64,000 nt of DNA from Pedobacter faecalis (GTDB lineage Bacteria; Bacteroidota; Bacteroidia; Sphingobacteriales; Sphingobacteriaceae): positions 1,054,001 through 1,118,000 of the forward strand of contig NZ_JARXOW010000001.1 in the NCBI RefSeq assembly GCF_030182585.1, in the 5' to 3' direction. Made by a program: the position numbers and the translations under genes. The notes under the pieces were generated by a model. The model had not been told where the DNA came from and did no database searches. It saw only the letters and a program-made list of their open reading frames with translations. The number at the start of each line of letters is the position of its first letter. The stretch's first letter is position 1. Shown here piece after piece: positions 1-8,740 of this stretch.

Positions 1-166
1 CGGGAGCTGTGAGCGGTGCATTCCCGGTTAACGAGACGTTCGGATCGGCGGCTACCCCCAGGTCGTCAGATATAGTTCCGCTACGGAACATATGTTCATT
101 TCTGATACAGTATTTTACGGCTTCGTAAATGGCTATGCCGATAAGCGCATGTTTGATGAATCCCAT
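1..166 (-). CDS. Small hypothetical protein, 3' part cut by window edge
   Basis: An ATG at 164-166 on the minus strand opens a frame that stays open to base 1 (55 codons visible). It begins MGFIKHALIGIAIYEAVKY, a short amphipathic or weakly hydrophobic N-terminus, followed by a polar stretch with Asp, Asn and Pro. I do not recognise the family. Divergently transcribed from the sensor kinase, with a perfect palindrome between them. The downstream part lies outside the window, so length and function are unknown. Confidence 0.5.
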   Translation of the reverse strand, partial: MGFIKHALIGIAIYEAVKYCIRNEHMFRSGTISDDLGVAADPNVSLTGNAPLTAP

Positions 167-212
167 AACTTTCAGGTTTGCTTTTACAACAAGTACGTCC
201 TTAAAAAGGTTT

Positions 213-230
213 GCCGGGACTAGTCCCGGC
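213..230. promoter_or_regulatory. 18-bp perfect palindrome between divergent genes
   Basis: GCCGGGACTAGTCCCGGC is its own reverse complement. It lies in the 135-bp space between the cut-off small gene (minus) and the sensor kinase (plus). It could be an operator or a very stable hairpin. On the minus strand a T-run follows after five bases, but on neither strand is it a canonical terminator. Confidence 0.45.
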
Positions 231-301
231 CATATAGCCCATTAGGCTTAAATGGAATATTTGTTTATATTGTAACGGAAACATGGATTAACTCTAATTG
301 T

Positions 302-2425
302 ATGCCTCATGAAACGGCCCGTCGTACGCGTGCGTTTACTTTATCTCACTTTTTAGTAAGCCTGGGGCTGATGTGCCTGGCTTCTTGCCAGAGTGACAGC
401 GAGAACCAGCGTATAAATGACCCAAAGCGGGCAGACAGCCTTATACAGCGGGCCGATGACCTGATAAATGCGGGCGAAATAGATCGTTCCCTCAGGTATT
501 TAGATTCAAGTTATGCCAAATTTAACAATGCCGGGCCTATCGACAACTGGAAACGTTATCGACATCTTTGTTATTTTTACCTTAATTATAAGTTCAGCGC
601 TCAGAAAGCTAACCTGTACGTCGACAGTATGTTTCGCGTACTGAAAGGACTGGAAGATGACCACAAAAATGAGTATGCCCACAGCATGTTTAGCAGAGGC
701 GATGTTTTGCGTGCGCAAAATCACTATAATGAAGCTTTTTATAAGTACTATGAGGGCAGGCAATACGCCCTTCAGAACCTGGATACTTGTGACCTTGGCA
801 GTTTCACAAACAGACTGGGTTTAATCAGATACGCCCAGCAGGATTTCCTTAAGGCGGTGAGCTATTTTAAACAGGCGCAGGCAGAACTGAGCCACTGCCA
901 GGATTCCTCATCTACTTTCGAAACCTCTTTTATGCTTCCACAGTCGGTATATAATAATATCGCTTTTAGCTACGAACAGGCCGGAAAGGCAGATAGCGCC
1001 CTCATATATTACCGTATCGGTCTTGAATACATAGAGCGTGAGCAGTCTAAATATCCAGACAGAAAAGCCTATATCGAATCGGCAGTTGGGGTGTTTTGCG
1101 GAAATCTTGGCGGTCAGTATGCCCTGATAGGGAAAACAGCAGAAGCCGAAAAATATCTGAAAAGAAGCATAGCATTGAACGACCGCGAGGGCTATGCAAG
1201 AGAGGATGCGACCACGGCCAAGACCAAACTCGCTGTTTTATACATCAAACAATCGAAACTCGACGCTGCACGACAATGGATTGAGAGTATCGAAGGCGAC
1301 CTGGCCAGAGAGCAAGGCAGCAATCATCAACAGCAAGTGAGGTACCGAAATGTGGTGAAGCTCAAGGCGGAATATTACCAAAAAGCGGGTGATCTGCAGA
1401 AGGCACTGGCTTACATGACTGAGTCGGCCGCCCTGCGGGATTCAGCTTGGAACGCCGAGAAAAAAATGCGTAGCATAGATATGGATGCGACTTTCAGGGA
1501 GGCTGAACAGGCTCATCAGCTTGAACTGGCGGAAAAGAACAGTCAGATCAAAACCTCTTATCTGGCGGCCGCTATACTCTTTTCTATCATAACTATCGCC
1601 TTCCTGCTTGTGATGTGGTTTAACCTCAGGCGTACCCGCAATCATTTGAAAGAACTAAGAATACTAAATAAAAAGGTCACCCAGCAAAACGGTCAGCTCA
1701 GCAATACTTTGAGACTCCTAAAACAGAGTCAGGAGGAAAACACACGGCTGACCCGCGTTGTTGCGCACGATTTACGAAGTCCGATCGGAGCTATATTTAT
1801 GGGCTGCTCATTGATCATGCACAAAGACTGTCCAAATGCGGAAGACATCGAGCTTATCGAAATGATGAAAAAGTCGGCCTCCGATTGTCTCGCGCTTGTT
1901 GACGACATTCTGCAGCCTAAAAACGAGAATGGCAAGCTGCAAAAGCAAGCTGAAAATCTGCACGAGATATTACGTTTCTGTACAGATCAGCTCAGAAGCA
2001 AAGCAGCTCAGAAACAGCAAACCTTAACTTTTGAGGGGATAGATATTCGGGCACAGGTGAATGCGGAGAAGCTATGGAGGGTAATGACAAACCTGATCGG
2101 CAATGCCATCAAATTTAGTCCGGAGAACTCTGAAATTAGGGTAAGTCTAACGAAGTCGGGGGAACAAGCGCTTATTACGGTTGCTGACAACGGCATCGGT
2201 ATCCCGGAAGAACTAAGGGATAAAATATTCAGCGCTCCAGCCGAGGCCAGCCGAAGAGGCACCGCTGGAGAAGAAACATTCGGACTGGGTTTGGCTATAT
2301 CGAGACAAATTGTACTTGCTCACAACGGTAAGATATGGTTCGACACAATTCCAGGAAAAGGCACTACCTTTTATATAGAGCTACCCACAGGCATCGACGA
2401 CTTTAGGGCTGATTCTATGCAATGA
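302..2425 (+). CDS. TPR-repeat sensor histidine kinase (lipoprotein-type signal)
   Basis: Probable two-component sensor kinase of 707 residues. The N-terminus has a basic stretch, a hydrophobic core and a lipobox-like LASC with Cys29, so the sensor part is probably exported. Residues about 40-400 are helical TPR-like repeats (paired YxxA/G patterns such as QALAYMTESAALRDSAW). A single membrane segment lies at about 419-441, followed by a coiled coil. The HisKA H-box reads VAHDLRSPIGAI with the phosphorylated His at 489. The HATPase has an N box near NLIGNAIKFSPEN, a G1 box DNGIGIP and a G2 box GLGLAISRQI. No receiver domain or adjacent response regulator is visible, so its partner is encoded elsewhere. 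The combination of a lipoprotein signal and an internal membrane segment is usual for Bacteroidota TPR kinases. Confidence 0.88.
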   Translation: MPHETARRTRAFTLSHFLVSLGLMCLASCQSDSENQRINDPKRADSLIQRADDLINAGEIDRSLRYLDSSYAKFNNAGPIDNWKRYRHLCYFYLNYKFSAQKANLYVDSMFRVLKGLEDDHKNEYAHSMFSRGDVLRAQNHYNEAFYKYYEGRQYALQNLDTCDLGSFTNRLGLIRYAQQDFLKAVSYFKQAQAELSHCQDSSSTFETSFMLPQSVYNNIAFSYEQAGKADSALIYYRIGLEYIEREQSKYPDRKAYIESAVGVFCGNLGGQYALIGKTAEAEKYLKRSIALNDREGYAREDATTAKTKLAVLYIKQSKLDAARQWIESIEGDLAREQGSNHQQQVRYRNVVKLKAEYYQKAGDLQKALAYMTESAALRDSAWNAEKKMRSIDMDATFREAEQAHQLELAEKNSQIKTSYLAAAILFSIITIAFLLVMWFNLRRTRNHLKELRILNKKVTQQNGQLSNTLRLLKQSQEENTRLTRVVAHDLRSPIGAIFMGCSLIMHKDCPNAEDIELIEMMKKSASDCLALVDDILQPKNENGKLQKQAENLHEILRFCTDQLRSKAAQKQQTLTFEGIDIRAQVNAEKLWRVMTNLIGNAIKFSPENSEIRVSLTKSGEQALITVADNGIGIPEELRDKIFSAPAEASRRGTAGEETFGLGLAISRQIVLAHNGKIWFDTIPGKGTTFYIELPTGIDDFRADSMQ

Positions 2426-2431
2426 TTGTTT

Positions 2432-2498
2432 AAAAAAAAAGAAGAGGCCTACAACTATCCAATTGTAGGCCTCTCTAACCAAATATAAATTAAACGAG
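2432..2498 (-). ncRNA. Candidate small RNA of about 65 nt
   Basis: A Bacteroidota-type promoter on the minus strand, TTTG at 2530-2533 and TATATTTG at 2504-2511 with an 18-nt spacer, predicts a start near 2498. The transcript would end at the strong terminator at 2432-2474. No ORF of useful length lies between. The product would be a short U/A-rich 5' tail plus a 12-bp hairpin and a U-tail, the usual build of a trans-acting small RNA. It may instead be an antisense regulator of the 3' end of the kinase mRNA. It rests on promoter and terminator signals only. Confidence 0.45.
2443..2474 (-). terminator. Strong hairpin terminator, minus-strand orientation
   Basis: A perfect 12-bp stem (AGAGGCCTACAA with TTGTAGGCCTCT) and an 8-nt loop. 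The T-run that makes an intrinsic terminator follows only on the minus strand (bases 2440-2432 read as nine T). On the plus strand no T-run follows, so it is at best a weak terminator for the kinase gene. Confidence 0.75.
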
Positions 2499-2889
2499 CA
2501 TTACAAATATAGGGACTTTTTGACATTTACAAACAAATTGCACCAGATTTTTTAAAAAAATCAGTTATTTAGCGACAAACACCAAGAATATTCGCGCTAT
2601 ACATGTAAAAAAAAGAACAAAAACAGCATAAACTGATTAAAATTTTAGATTTAAGCTACATAAAATCACAGTTATTGGCATATTTTCGGATCACAACCAA
2701 CAATAACGAGTATATATGCTGGATATTGCTACATAAACAGTAACATTATACGATAATTTTACCAAAAATCTCTAAAAATTCGGGTAAATCCGAATTATTA
2801 CTTCAAAACAACCTGCAATCGCCACAGTCAAATTTCATCTGTTATTTAACAAGTATTTCATTAATTTTGACACTCTCCAAAATAAAATC
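2475..2889. other. AT-rich non-coding stretch upstream of asnS
   Basis: About 415 bp without a supportable ORF. It carries the small-RNA promoter at its left end. At its right end TAATTTTG at 2862-2869 is a plausible -7 element for asnS, with a predicted start about 15 nt before the ATG; no convincing -33 TTTG accompanies it. I see nothing else in the middle. Confidence 0.5.
2504..2533 (-). promoter_or_regulatory. Promoter of the candidate small RNA
   Basis: On the minus strand TTTG (2530-2533), 18 nt, then TATATTTG (2504-2511), matching the Bacteroidota housekeeping consensus. A second TATATTTG copy lies at 2480-2487 with TTTG 16 nt upstream, overlapping the first. Confidence 0.5.
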
Positions 2890-4338
2890 ATGATCAAAAG
2901 AGAAAAAATTAAAGTTCTGCTTGAAACAAGCGAGTTTAACCGTGATGTGACGGTTATGGGTTGGGTGCGTACTTTTCGCAACAATCAGTTTATTGCTTTA
3001 AATGATGGCTCCTGCATGGGAAACATCCAGATCGTTGTTGATTTTAATAATACACCAGAAAATATATTGAAGCGCATAACGACCGGTGCGGCCATTGCGG
3101 TAACCGGAACATTGGTTGAGTCGCTCGGCAAGGGTCAAAAAGTGGAGATCAAGGCAAAGACGCTGGAAATTTTGGGTGATAGTGACCCGGAAAAGTTTCC
3201 ACTCCAGCCAAAAAAACACAGCCTGGAGTTTTTACGTGAAATTGCGCACCTCCGCTTCCGCACCAATACATTTAATGCGGTTTTTAAAGTAAGACACGCG
3301 CTGGCTTTTGCCATTCATCAGTTTTATCATGACCGTGGCTTTGTTTATATGCATACACCGATCATCACTGCTTCGGATGCTGAGGGTGCGGGTGAAATGT
3401 TTAGGGTAACTACGCTTGATCTGGACAATTTACCTAAGACCGCCGAAGGGAAAATCGATTATTCGGAAGATTTCTTCGCCAGATCGGCCAACCTGACCGT
3501 ATCAGGACAGCTGGAAGGTGAACTTGCGGCCATGGCATTTGGCCAGATATATACGTTTGGCCCTACTTTCAGGGCGGAAAACTCTAATACAACACGACAC
3601 CTTGCTGAATTCTGGATGGTAGAGCCCGAGGTGGCCTTTGCTGATCTGGAAGACAATATGCAGTTGGCCGAAGACATGCTTAAGTATGTGATCGACTATG
3701 CGGTTAAAAACTGTAAGGAAGAATTAGAGTTTTTGAACAACCGTTTGCTTGAAGAGGAAAAATCGAAACCTCAAAATGAACGGAACGAACTGTCTTTACT
3801 CGAAAAGCTGAATTTCTGTTTGAGCAATGATTTCGAGCGTCTGACTTACACGGAAGCTATCCGTATCCTTAAAGCGTCAAAACCGAATCAAAAGAAGCAG
3901 TTTAAATATCTTATTGATGAATGGGGAGCCGACCTGCAATCGGAGCACGAGCGTTACCTGGTTGAAAAGCATTTTAAAAAACCTGTTATCCTTACAGACT
4001 ACCCGGCCGACATCAAGTCGTTCTACATGCGCCAGAATGAACCGGATGAGCAGGGCAGACAAACGGTAGCGGCTATGGATATCCTCTTCCCGGGTATCGG
4101 CGAAATTGTAGGTGGTTCGCAGCGTGAGGAACGTCTCGATAAGCTTACAAAACGTATGGAAGACATGAACATCCCTCAGGAAGAAATGTGGTGGTTCCTG
4201 GACACACGCCGGTTTGGCAGTGCGCCGCACTCGGGCTTCGGTTTAGGCTTTGAGCGTCTGGTGTTGTTTGTGACTGGTATGACAAACATCCGTGATGTAA
4301 TCGCCTTCCCAAGGTTCCCGAAGAATGCGGAGTTTTAA
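2890..4338 (+). CDS. asnS: Asparagine--tRNA ligase
   Basis: Charges tRNA-Asn with asparagine in the cytoplasm (class IIb synthetase). Residues about 15-105 form the OB-fold anticodon-binding domain ([20 protein letters not shown]). Motif 2 is at about 228 ([17 protein letters not shown]) and motif 3 at about 448 ([15 protein letters not shown]). The Asn type rather than Asp type is supported by the close match to AsnRS motifs and by the insertion at about 275-330 seen in bacterial AsnRS. The 482-residue length is normal. The ATG at 2890 puts the OB fold in the right place. It is transcribed alone or with tsaC, 50 nt downstream. Confidence 0.95.
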   Translation: MIKREKIKVLLETSEFNRDVTVMGWVRTFRNNQFIALNDGSCMGNIQIVVDFNNTPENILKRITTGAAIAVTGTLVESLGKGQKVEIKAKTLEILGDSDPEKFPLQPKKHSLEFLREIAHLRFRTNTFNAVFKVRHALAFAIHQFYHDRGFVYMHTPIITASDAEGAGEMFRVTTLDLDNLPKTAEGKIDYSEDFFARSANLTVSGQLEGELAAMAFGQIYTFGPTFRAENSNTTRHLAEFWMVEPEVAFADLEDNMQLAEDMLKYVIDYAVKNCKEELEFLNNRLLEEEKSKPQNERNELSLLEKLNFCLSNDFERLTYTEAIRILKASKPNQKKQFKYLIDEWGADLQSEHERYLVEKHFKKPVILTDYPADIKSFYMRQNEPDEQGRQTVAAMDILFPGIGEIVGGSQREERLDKLTKRMEDMNIPQEEMWWFLDTRRFGSAPHSGFGLGFERLVLFVTGMTNIRDVIAFPRFPKNAEF

Positions 4339-4388
4339 ACGCGGTGTAGCAAGCAGGTTTTGGGAACGGGATTTGCACTGAACTTACT

Positions 4389-5009
4389 ATGCTGATTAAG
4401 ATATATCCCGAAAATCCGAATCCGAAAGCTATAGCCCAGGTGGTGGAGGTACTCCGCAAGGGCGGTATCATCATCTATCCTACCGATACCGTGTACGGAC
4501 TGGGCTGCGACATTACGAATCAAAGGGCTATAGAAAAGATTTGCCGGATCAGGGGAATCAAACCTGAGAAGGCAAACTTCTCGTTTATTTGCTCCGACCT
4601 GAGCCATATCTCTGATTATATCAAACCGATCGATACGACGGTATTCCGGCTGCTGAAGAAAGCGCTTCCGGGGCCTTTTACGTTCATTTTGAACGCCAAC
4701 AACAACGTTCCTAAATTACTGAGTTCTAACAAAAAAACAGTTGGTATCCGTGTGCCCGACAATGAGATAGCCCGGGAAATCGTGCGTCAGCTGGGAAACC
4801 CGATCCTCTCCACCTCCATTCACGATGAAGACGAGGTGATCGAGTATTCGACCGACCCCGAACTGATTCATGAAAAATATGAAGAGCGCGTTGATATGGT
4901 CATAGATGGCGGCTATGGCGGCAATCAGGCTTCTACGGTGGTTGATTGCACAGAGGGCGACTTCGAGATCATCCGTGAAGGTAAAGGGGATCTGGAAGCC
5001 TTTATTTGA
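4389..5009 (+). CDS. tsaC: L-threonylcarbamoyladenylate synthase (YrdC/Sua5 family)
   Basis: Makes threonylcarbamoyl-AMP from threonine, bicarbonate and ATP, the first step of the t6A37 tRNA modification. The 206 residues are a YrdC domain: the nucleotide-binding strand GGIIIYPTDTVYGLGCDI is at about 24-41, followed by IEKICRIRGIKPEK and the TVGIRVPDNEIAREI region. It lacks the Sua5 C-terminal domain, so it is the short form. Same strand as asnS with a 50-nt gap; both serve translation. The 3' end overlaps the end of trpA by 8 nt on the opposite strand, so transcription converges here. Confidence 0.9.
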   Translation: MLIKIYPENPNPKAIAQVVEVLRKGGIIIYPTDTVYGLGCDITNQRAIEKICRIRGIKPEKANFSFICSDLSHISDYIKPIDTTVFRLLKKALPGPFTFILNANNNVPKLLSSNKKTVGIRVPDNEIAREIVRQLGNPILSTSIHDEDEVIEYSTDPELIHEKYEERVDMVIDGGYGGNQASTVVDCTEGDFEIIREGKGDLEAFI

Positions 5010-5766
5010 AGGCTTTCATAAATTCCCTTACGCTTCCTCGTACATTGCTGTGTTCAAGCGCCTTTACAAATGCACTGCCAATGATTGCGCCGCTGGCATA
5101 ACTACAGGCCTTTGCGAAAGTATGTTTATTACTGATCCCGAAACCGATCATGAGCGGATTTTGCAGGTTCATGGCCTTTATTCTTGAAAAATAAGCTTCC
5201 GTTGCCTCAGAAACTTCCAGGTTTTGTCCGGTAGTGGCAGACGACGACAGCAGGTAAATAAATCCTTTACTCAATCCGTCAATTTTACGGATCCGCTCTT
5301 CAGAAGTCTGCGGTGTGATCAGAAAGATATTACATAGATCGTTCTTCTCAAACACCGGCGCATATAGTTCTTCATACTCGGCCATAGGCAGATCGGGCAC
5401 GATACAGCCATCTACACCGACTTCTTTACATGAGGCACAAAAATTCTCGACGCCATACTGCAGCATCGGGTTTACGTAGCCCATGAGCAGCACGGGAATG
5501 GATACACGCTGACGCAGATCTTTCAACTGTTCGAACAGTCTGCGTAAGTCCATACCATTATGCAGCGCCACCTTGCTGCTTGCCTGTATGGTCGGACCAT
5601 CGGCTACGGGATCTGAATAAGGAAAACCTATTTCAAGCAGGTCTGCGCCCGATTTTTCGAGTTCTTCGGCAATAGTTAGGGTATCGCCCAGACCAGGGTA
5701 ACCAGCTGTATAATATATAGAAAGGATGTCTTTTTTTGTTTCAAAAAGGGCTTTTATTCTGTTCAT
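5002..5766 (-). CDS. trpA: Tryptophan synthase alpha subunit
   Basis: Cleaves indole-3-glycerol phosphate to indole and glyceraldehyde 3-phosphate, passing indole to TrpB. The active-site block [16 protein letters not shown] holds the catalytic Glu45 and Asp56 (equivalents of Glu49 and Asp60 in E. coli). The phosphate loop is near [11 protein letters not shown] and IGFGIS. The 254 residues are slightly shorter than the usual 265-270. Last gene of trpDFBA; its start overlaps the trpB stop by 4 nt (ATGA), which indicates translational coupling. Confidence 0.96.
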   Translation of the reverse strand: MNRIKALFETKKDILSIYYTAGYPGLGDTLTIAEELEKSGADLLEIGFPYSDPVADGPTIQASSKVALHNGMDLRRLFEQLKDLRQRVSIPVLLMGYVNPMLQYGVENFCASCKEVGVDGCIVPDLPMAEYEELYAPVFEKNDLCNIFLITPQTSEERIRKIDGLSKGFIYLLSSSATTGQNLEVSEATEAYFSRIKAMNLQNPLMIGFGISNKHTFAKACSYASGAIIGSAFVKALEHSNVRGSVREFMKAFK

Positions 5767-6947
5767 ATCAAGTTAAAATATTTCATATAAGTGTCCATGT
5801 CTTTATCGCCGCGGCCCGACAGACATATCACGACATTCTCTTTTCCTGTAAATTCCATCTTTTCGAGGTATGCCAAAGCGTGTGAGCTCTCGATTGCTGG
5901 AATGATGCCTTCCATCTTGGTAAGCAGCAGGCCTGCCTGAAGCGCCTCATCGTCGGTAATAGACACATACTTGCCCCGGCCTGTCTTAAATAAATGCGCG
6001 TGCTGTGGACCAATTCCCGGATAGTCGAGCCCCGCAGAAACGGAATGCGGCTCTACCACCTGTCCGTCGTGCGTCTGCATCAGAATACTGCGGCTTCCAT
6101 GCAGTACCCCTTCTTTACCCAGCGTAGTGGTAGCTGCAGAAAAGCCGCTGTCGACCCCCTTGCCTGCTGCCTCTACCGCGATGAGCTTTACATTTTCGTC
6201 GTTTATAAAGTGGTAGAACATACCCAGCGCATTGCTGCCACCGCCAACGCAGGCCAATACATAATCAGGCTGATCGCTGCCTGTGTGCTCCAGAAGCTGT
6301 TTTTTTGTCTCTTCAGATATAATGGATTGAAACAAGGCTACCATATCCGGATAAGGGTGCGGTCCGACTACGGACCCGATAATATAATGCGTATCTACCG
6401 GATTATTGATCCAGTCGCGCATGGCCTCGTTTGTCGCATCTTTTAAGGTTTTGCTGCCCGATGTTGCAGGGACAACCTTCGCGCCCAGCATTTTCATACG
6501 CGCAACATTGGGTGCCTGGCGCTTAATGTCGACTTCGCCCATATACACCACACATTCCAGGCCCCGCAGCGCACAGACCGTAGCCGTTGCCACACCGTGC
6601 TGACCAGCGCCGGTTTCTGCAATGATGCGTTTCTTGCCCAGTCGCTCAGCCAACAGGATCTGCCCTATGGTATTATTGATTTTATGTGCGCCGGTGTGGT
6701 TTAAATCTTCCCGTTTGAGAAAGATATTCGCATTGTACTTTTCCGACAAGCGTTTGGCCAGGTACAGCGGCGAGGGCCTGCCTACATAGTCTCTCAGCAG
6801 TTGTTGAAACTCCCGCTGGAAATCCGTATCGTTGATGATATTCAGATAATTCTGCCGCAGCTCCTCCACATTCGGATAAAGCATTTCAGGGATGTAGGCA
6901 CCACCAAAATCTCCGTAATACCCTTTTTCGTTCACAAAATAGCTCAT
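5763..6947 (-). CDS. trpB: Tryptophan synthase beta subunit
   Basis: PLP enzyme that condenses indole with serine to form tryptophan. The PLP lysine is Lys89 in [13 protein letters not shown], the phosphate-binding glycine loop is [12 protein letters not shown], and the substrate loop ETGAGQHG is present. At 394 residues it is the TrpB1 type that pairs with TrpA. It overlaps both neighbours in the operon (trpF and trpA) by 4 nt. Confidence 0.97.
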   Translation of the reverse strand: MSYFVNEKGYYGDFGGAYIPEMLYPNVEELRQNYLNIINDTDFQREFQQLLRDYVGRPSPLYLAKRLSEKYNANIFLKREDLNHTGAHKINNTIGQILLAERLGKKRIIAETGAGQHGVATATVCALRGLECVVYMGEVDIKRQAPNVARMKMLGAKVVPATSGSKTLKDATNEAMRDWINNPVDTHYIIGSVVGPHPYPDMVALFQSIISEETKKQLLEHTGSDQPDYVLACVGGGSNALGMFYHFINDENVKLIAVEAAGKGVDSGFSAATTTLGKEGVLHGSRSILMQTHDGQVVEPHSVSAGLDYPGIGPQHAHLFKTGRGKYVSITDDEALQAGLLLTKMEGIIPAIESSHALAYLEKMEFTGKENVVICLSGRGDKDMDTYMKYFNLI

Positions 6948-7576
6948 AATCGTATTTTAAATGCTTTAAGTTGTTCAATATCTTTTAACCCGGGACTAAG
7001 CTCAAAGCGGCTGTTTACATCGATGGCATAACAGCGCGGATCGCTTACCTGCTGGAGCTCCTCCAGACTCTCGAGGCCGATACCCCCGCTCAGGAAATAA
7101 GGTTTATCAACTTTATAACCCTCAAGCAGCTTCCAGTCGAAACGTTTGCCCGAGCCACCATGACCGGCCGTCTGCGTGTCGAACAGGAAATAATCGACCG
7201 CATCTGCATAATCATCCAGCACACTAAAATCAAATTGCTCGTCTATTCCAAAAGCCTTGATCAGTTCGGTACGGGCCGGAATGATTGTCCTGAGCGCCTT
7301 GCAGTACTCGGGTGTTTCTGATCCATGCAGTTGAATGGCATCCAATTCATATTTAGCTTCAATTTCCGACACACGAATTCCTTTTTCGTCGACAAACACG
7401 CCCGTCTTTTTTATAGCTGGAGGTAGCGACCTTACAACCTCTACGGGGATTTCTCCGGCATAACGCTTAGAGCCGGTATAAAATATGAAACCCATATAAT
7501 CGGGCTGAAGTTCAGCCAGCTTGCCGATATTCTCAGGCTCGCGCATGCCGCATACTTTTAGTTTCATTTTGCTCAA
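6944..7576 (-). CDS. trpF: Phosphoribosylanthranilate isomerase
   Basis: Converts N-(5-phosphoribosyl)anthranilate to the carboxyphenylamino-deoxyribulose phosphate by Amadori rearrangement. [11 protein letters not shown] near the N-terminus contains the catalytic Cys9, and [18 protein letters not shown] holds the catalytic Asp and the phosphate-binding glycines; [10 protein letters not shown] is the second phosphate loop. The 210-residue length is normal for a monofunctional enzyme. trpC (indole-glycerol-phosphate synthase), which usually lies beside or is fused to trpF, is not present in this operon. Confidence 0.95.
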   Translation of the reverse strand: MSKMKLKVCGMREPENIGKLAELQPDYMGFIFYTGSKRYAGEIPVEVVRSLPPAIKKTGVFVDEKGIRVSEIEAKYELDAIQLHGSETPEYCKALRTIIPARTELIKAFGIDEQFDFSVLDDYADAVDYFLFDTQTAGHGGSGKRFDWKLLEGYKVDKPYFLSGGIGLESLEELQQVSDPRCYAIDVNSRFELSPGLKDIEQLKAFKIRL

Positions 7577-8562
7577 TTTGCAATAAGTGCTTTAAAACAA
7601 TTCAGTGCGCGCTTGCTTAAAAGGGACTCTTCGGCCTCGTAAAAGCAGTCGGCAAATGACTTATTGCCGTGGATCGTTTGCAAAGCCAGCGCGGCATTAC
7701 ATAAAACGACATTTTGCTGTGCATCGGTACCTTCACCGTTTAAGACATCCATAAATATCTTAGCAGAAGATTCAACTGTATCCCCGCCTTTGATCTGCCC
7801 TTCGCTGACTTCCTCAAAACCCAGGTCAGCGATCCGCACCAGGGCCTCGCCTGCTTTGCTGAAAACCTTCACATCGCAGGTCATAGACACCTCGTCAAAA
7901 CCATCAACCGCATGCAGGATGGTATAGTTCTTATCTGTTTCCTGATACAGGTAGGCGTACAGTCGTGCCAGCTCCAGGCTGAATACCCCTACAATCTGGT
8001 TTTTTGGCTGGGCGGGGTTGACCATCGGTCCCAGCATATTAAAGAAGGTCTTTACCCCCAGTTCGCGTCTGATCGGCGCGACGATCTTCATAGCCGGATT
8101 GAACAGCGGTGCATGCAAGAAACAAATACCTGCTTTGTCCAGACTACTCTTTAGTTTATCCTGATCGCCGGTAAAGGTATAACCCAGGTATTCCATGACA
8201 TTAGAAGAGCCGCATCCGGATGATACGCCATAGTTACCATGCTTGGCCACTTTATTTCCTGTGCCGGCAACCACAAAAGATGCGAGGGTAGAAATATTAA
8301 AGGTGTCTTTTCCATCGCCCCCGGTACCGCATAGGTCGACCAGCTCAAAATCAGATAAATCTACTTTAACGCACAGATCGAGCATTGCATCGCGGAAACC
8401 CTGAAGTTCAGCCACGGTGATATTCCGCATACCGTAGGCTGTGATGAAGGCCGCGATCTGCGAGTTGTTAAACTCCCCTAAGGCTATCGAAGTCAGTATT
8501 TTCTGGGCTTCCGGGCGACTGAAAGTCTTGTTCTCGAATAAGTGATTTAGAATTTTCTTCAT
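7573..8562 (-). CDS. trpD: Anthranilate phosphoribosyltransferase
   Basis: Joins anthranilate and PRPP in the second tryptophan-specific step. The PRPP-binding block DLCGTGGDGKDTFNIST is near residue 79, and HGNYGVSSGCGSSNVMEYLG and IRRELGVKTFFNMLGP are family signatures. The start is placed at the ATG at 8562 (MKKILNHLFENK, 329 residues). A longer frame to 8622 exists, but it would run through the attenuator hairpin at 8572-8589, so it is not used. First structural gene of trpDFBA; trpE, trpG and trpC are absent from this window. Confidence 0.95.
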   Translation of the reverse strand: MKKILNHLFENKTFSRPEAQKILTSIALGEFNNSQIAAFITAYGMRNITVAELQGFRDAMLDLCVKVDLSDFELVDLCGTGGDGKDTFNISTLASFVVAGTGNKVAKHGNYGVSSGCGSSNVMEYLGYTFTGDQDKLKSSLDKAGICFLHAPLFNPAMKIVAPIRRELGVKTFFNMLGPMVNPAQPKNQIVGVFSLELARLYAYLYQETDKNYTILHAVDGFDEVSMTCDVKVFSKAGEALVRIADLGFEEVSEGQIKGGDTVESSAKIFMDVLNGEGTDAQQNVVLCNAALALQTIHGNKSFADCFYEAEESLLSKRALNCFKALIAN

Positions 8563-8571
8563 AACAAAAAA

Positions 8572-8590
8572 GGTTGCCTTATAGCAACCC
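8572..8590 (-). terminator. trp attenuator terminator hairpin (regions 3 and 4)
   Basis: On the minus strand GGTTGC, a 6-nt loop, GCAACC, then six T, ending 3 bases before the trpD ATG. The left arm extended by one G (GGGTTGC, 8584-8590) can pair instead with GTGACCC (8627-8633), seven pairs including two G-T, which would prevent terminator formation. Confidence 0.85.
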
Positions 8591-8634
8591 TCCAATTTTT
8601 TTATATAAAATAAAACGAACAATATCGGGTCACA

Positions 8635-8688
8635 CTACGCTTTTGCGTTGTGCCACCACCAAATGTTATGTCCGTTTGTTGTAATCAT
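8635..8688 (-). CDS. trpL: trp leader peptide with three consecutive Trp codons
   Basis: A 17-residue ORF, MITTNGHNIWWWHNAKA, with three TGG codons in a row at 8653-8661. The Trp codons run into the 5' arm of hairpin 1:2 (CACAACGC at 8645-8652 with GCGTAGTG at 8633-8640, seven of eight paired). The stop codon lies within region 2. A ribosome stalled at Trp codons would cover region 1 and free region 2 to pair with region 3 (antiterminator). A ribosome reaching the stop would cover region 2 and let the terminator form. This is the classical trp attenuation layout. Confidence 0.9.
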   Translation of the reverse strand: MITTNGHNIWWWHNAKA

Positions 8689-8694
8689 CTATCG

Positions 8695-8725
8695 CAAAGA
8701 TGGGTTTGTTTTGTTAAAAGCCAAA
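8695..8725 (-). promoter_or_regulatory. Promoter of the trpL-trpDFBA transcript
   Basis: Minus strand TTTG (8722-8725), 19 nt, CATCTTTG (8695-8702), close to the Bacteroidota consensus. The predicted start falls at or just before the trpL ATG (8688), so the leader peptide message would have almost no 5' untranslated region. It lies in the 50 bp after the SDR stop codon. Confidence 0.65.
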
Positions 8726-8740
8726 ATTTTTTACAAACTA

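Noticed and set aside
8562..8622. Longer start for trpD
   Set aside because: The extra 20 codons would translate the attenuator hairpin and T-run; the family begins at MKKILN.
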